DNA from: Rhynchopus sp. YZ270_cl-10
Taxonomy: Eukaryota > Euglenozoa > Diplonemea > Diplonemida > Diplonemidae
Direction: 5' to 3'
Assembly (NCBI GenBank): GCA_964035575.1
Contig: OZ037846.1
Span: 275,501 to 339,500, forward strand
DNA length: 64,000 nt
Shown here: piece after piece, positions 60,815-64,000 of the stretch
Layout of the letters: the number at the start of each line of letters is the position of its first letter
Numbering within the stretch: position 1 is the first letter of the stretch
Position numbers and translations under genes: made by a program
The notes under the pieces: generated by a model
The model's database searches: none
What the model saw: only the letters and a program-made list of their open reading frames with translations
Told to the model about the DNA's origin: nothing

Positions 60815-62836
60815 CCCCCCCTAGGCATACATGGTAAGCGAACAAAAAATTCGCTTTATTCGCTTTTCCAAAAAAGCGAATAAAAAATTCGCTTTATTCG
60901 CTTTTGGTTCGCTTTTTTATTCGCTTTATTCGCTTTATTCGCTTTTGGTTCGCTTTTTTATTCGCTTTATTCGCCTTTTATTCGCCTTTGGGTGATCTAT
61001 GATCGTCTCCGTGGGACACGTAACAGGCTGTGAGAGCTTACTGAGAGCTAGTGGGAGCTGAGTACTGTGTATACTGTGTATACTGTGTATACACAGTATA
61101 CACAGTATACACAGTATACATAGTATACACAGTATACACAGTATACACAGTATACACAGTATACACAGTATACACAGTATACACAGTATACACAGTATAC
61201 ACAGTATACACAGTATACACAGTATACACAGTATACACAGTATACACAGTATACACAGTATACACAGTATACACAGTATACACAGTATACACAGTATACA
61301 CAGTATACACAGTACACACAGTATACACAGTATACACAGTATACAGTACAGTACAGTACAGTACAGTACAGTACAGTACAGTACAGTACAGTACAGTACA
61401 GTACAGTACAGTACAGTACAGTACAGTACAGTACAGTACAGTACAGTACAGTACAGTACAGTACAGTACAGTACAGTACAGTACAGTACAGTACAGTACA
61501 GTAACAGTACAGTACAGTACAGTACAGTACAGTACAGTACAGTACAGTACAGTACAGTACAGTACAGTACAGTACAGTACAGTACAGTACAGTACAGTAC
61601 AGTACAGTACAGTACAGTACAGTACAGTACAGTACAGTACAGTACAGTACAGTACAGTACAGTACAGTACAGTACAGTACAGTACAGTACAGTACAGTAC
61701 AGTACAGTACAGTACAGTACAGTACAGTACAGTACAGTACAGTACAGTACAGTACAGTACAGTACAGTACAGTACAGTACAGTACAGTACAGTACAGTAC
61801 AGTACAGTACAGTACAGTACAGTACAGTACAGTACAGTACAGTACAGTACAGTACAGTACAGTACAGTACAGTACAGTAACAGTACAGTACAGTACAGTA
61901 CAGTACAGTACAGTACAGTACAGTACAGTACAGTACAGTACAGTACAGTACAGTACAGTACAGTACAGTACAGTACAGTACAGTACAGTACAGTACAGTA
62001 CAGTACAGTACAGTACAGTACAGTACAGTACAGTACAGTACAGTACAGTACAGTACAGTACAGTACAGTACAGTACAGTACAGTACAGTACAGTACAGTA
62101 CAGTACAGTACAGTACAGTACAGTACAGTACAGTACAGTACAGTACAGTACAGTACAGTACAGTACAGTACAGTACAGTACAGTACAGTACAGTACAGTA
62201 CAGTACAGTACAGTACAGTACAGTACAGTACAGTACAGTACAGTACAGTACAGTACAGTACAGTACAGTACAGTACAGTACAGTACAGTACAGTACAGTA
62301 CAGTACAGTACAGTACAGTACAGTACAGTACAGTACAGTACAGTACAGTACAGTACAGTACAGTACAGTACAGTACAGTACAGTACAGTACAGTACAGTA
62401 CAGTACAGTACAGTACAGTACAGTACAGTACAGTACAGTACAGTACAGTACAGTACAGTACAGTACAGTACAGTACAGTACAGTACAGTACAGTACAGTA
62501 CAGTACAGTACAGTACAGTACAGTACAGTACAGTACAGTACAGTACAGTACAGTACAGTACAGTACAGTACAGTACAGTACAGTACAGTACAGTACAGTA
62601 CAGTACAGTACAGTACAGTACAGTACAGTAGCCTTATTTTGGCGTCGTTGCGGGTATTGGGGGATCTCAGGGGACTAGACTCGACACACTAGACTTGACA
62701 AAAAATACGTTGCTTTTTATTCGCTTTTTATTCGCTTTTTCGTTCGCTTTTGGTTCGCTTTATTCGCTTTATTCGCCGGCGAATAAGGCGAATTTTTTAT
62801 TCGCTTACCATGTATGCCTAGGGGGGGGGGGGGGGG
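60815..62836. mobile_element. Fold-back element with CCTAGGCATA ends, expanded by microsatellites
   Basis: Terminal repeats of 35 bp with one mismatch start CCTAGGCATACATGGTAAGC and continue GAAC/TAAAAAATTCGC, flanked by C and G runs. Next to both are blocks of TTTATTCGCTTT repeats derived from the end sequence (60842-60990 and 62712-62810). The centre is a 1.5-kb microsatellite. Same family as 59164-59424, but with a different subterminal word (AAGCGAAC instead of GCAGACGAAC). Confidence 0.72.
61065..62630. repeat. Compound microsatellite: GTATACACA then GTACA arrays
   Basis: After three inverted ACTGTGTAT units, about 28 copies of the 9-mer GTATACACA run to about 61340. One 7-mer GTATACA follows, then about 258 copies of GTACA run to 62630. 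The 5-mer array has one-base expansions (TAACAG) near 61502 and 61878. Because 5 is prime to 3, every frame is open on both strands, so the long frame coding STVQY repeats is not evidence of a gene. Confidence 0.95.
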
Positions 62837-62874
62837 TAGGGGATACGACTCCAGCCATTTTGGCTGGGACCAAA

Positions 62875-64000
62875 CGCACGGAAAATTCATTTGGCATTAT
62901 CTGGCCATCTCCAAGGCAACTGCGGGTGAAAAACACCCTCAGAGTGGGTCACAGGGGGCCTGTGGGTCGAAAAACGACCCAGAAGCCACCCCAGAATACA
63001 AAAAAATGGAAAAAAATAGTGAAAAAACGGCTTTTTTCACGTTTTGGCCACTTTGGGCAAAATAGCGATTTTTCGAGAAAAAAATCAAAAACCGGGATAT
63101 TTTTTGACATCACAAAGCCTCCTTTGGCACAAATATACCCCAAAAGTGGCCTGTGAGTCCATTCCAACCTGTTTTGGACATATTTGACACTTTTGGAAGT
63201 GTTTTTTTGGTGTTTTTAGGTCAAAAAAATGCCCAAGACGTCCCCAAGACATCCCCAAGACACTTTGCACACCCCCTGTTACGGTCATATTTTTTTCGTT
63301 TTTTTGCCTGAAACCCCCAAAATACCCCTCCCGGACCCCACATAGTCCCGAATATCCATCACACACCCACTCAGAGTGAGTAGAAGCACCCCAAAAAAAA
63401 TATTTTTTAAAGCCCTTCAACTTCAACATGGATGCTGCCGAAACTGAAGCACAATTTTAGGGCTTTAAAAAATATTTTTTTTGGGGTGCTTCTACTCACT
63501 CTGAGTGGGTGTGTGATGGATATTCGGGACTATGTGGGGTCCGGGAGGGGTATTTTGGGGGTTTCAGGCAAAAAAACGAAAAAAATATGACCGTAACAGG
63601 GGGTGTGCAAAGTGTCTTGGGGATGTCTTGGGGACGTCTTGGGCATTTTTTTGACCTAAAAACACCAAAAAAACACTTCCAAAAGTGTCAAATATGTCCA
63701 AAACAGGTTGGAATGGACTCACAGGCCACTTTTGGGGTATATTTGTGCCAAAGGAGGCTTTGTGATGTCAAAAAATATCCCGGTTTTTGATTTTTTTCTC
63801 GAAAAATCGCTATTTTGCCCAAAGTGGCCAAAACGTGAAAAAAGCCGTTTTTTCACTATTTTTTTCCATTTTTTTGTATTCTGGGGTGGCTTCTGGGTCG
63901 TTTTTCGACCCACAGGCCCCCTGTGACCCACTCTGAGGGTGTTTTTCACCCGCAGTTGCCTTGGAGATGACCAGATAATGCCAAATGAATTTTCCGTGCG
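62875..64000. repeat. Long palindrome at the window end
   Basis: Left arm 62875-63416 and right arm 63459-64000 are reverse complements over 542 bp with one mismatch noticed (GATGGCC against GATGACC near the outer end), separated by 42 bp. The right arm reaches the last base, so the palindrome probably extends further, perhaps into another fold-back element. There is no coding content. It could be real or a fold-back assembly artefact. Confidence 0.9.

Noticed and set aside
61051-62631. A 526-codon open frame coding VYT and STVQY repeats
   Set aside because: It is a microsatellite of 9- and 5-base units. All frames of the 5-mer are open on both strands, so openness carries no information.
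60842-62810. CRISPR-like regular repeats
   Set aside because: Units are contiguous or simple tandem copies without unique spacers of constant length, and the genome is eukaryotic.

Overview
This window is nuclear DNA of a unicellular eukaryote that I cannot name. The evidence is two split genes with GT-AG introns (5' splice sites mostly GTATGT), a PIWI-clade Argonaute, a DIRS-like tyrosine-recombinase retrotransposon, and long non-coding spacers full of A/T runs and small DNA transposons. Several start codons below are argued from paralogue comparison rather than taken as the longest open frame.

Layout. 0.9-1.9 kb: a membrane-anchored glycerophosphodiester phosphodiesterase. 2-20.4 kb: seven head-to-tail genes, all on the minus strand, for multi-pass membrane proteins with class III nucleotide cyclase homology domains. 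22.7-25.6 kb: a three-exon PIWI protein. 26.3-45.7 kb: five more cyclase-homology genes, separated by duplicated spacers, a TA-flanked inverted-repeat element (29.2-30.3 kb) and a young-looking DIRS-like element (33.1-38.4 kb) that itself carries a hAT-like insertion. 48.2-54.0 kb: a seven-exon trehalose-6-phosphate synthase/phosphatase fusion with another hAT-like insertion in its second intron. 56.5-57.3 kb: a small two-pass membrane protein with an F-box-like stretch. 57.4-64 kb: no confident gene, but fold-back elements with CCTAGGCATA ends, one swollen by 1.5 kb of microsatellite, and a palindrome with arms of at least 542 bp running to the window end.

The main biological object is the 12-copy cyclase-homology array. 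Ten copies share an output domain that looks like a catalytically dead cyclase. Two (10.3-12.4 and 16.1-18.0 kb) carry a canonical adenylyl cyclase domain followed by a degenerate one. The six-helix membrane part and an acidic linker vary between copies, while the output domain is almost identical, as expected from repeated duplication and gene conversion. Two neighbours look like a reciprocal swap of membrane and output halves, one copy contains a precise 134-bp internal inversion, and one takes its stop codon from a transposon end. The PIWI protein lacks the slicer residues, and the trehalose synthase domain has lost a phosphate-binding residue pair while its phosphatase motifs are intact. 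A small hairpin motif recurs in spacers, usually downstream of minus-strand genes, and may be a 3'-UTR element.
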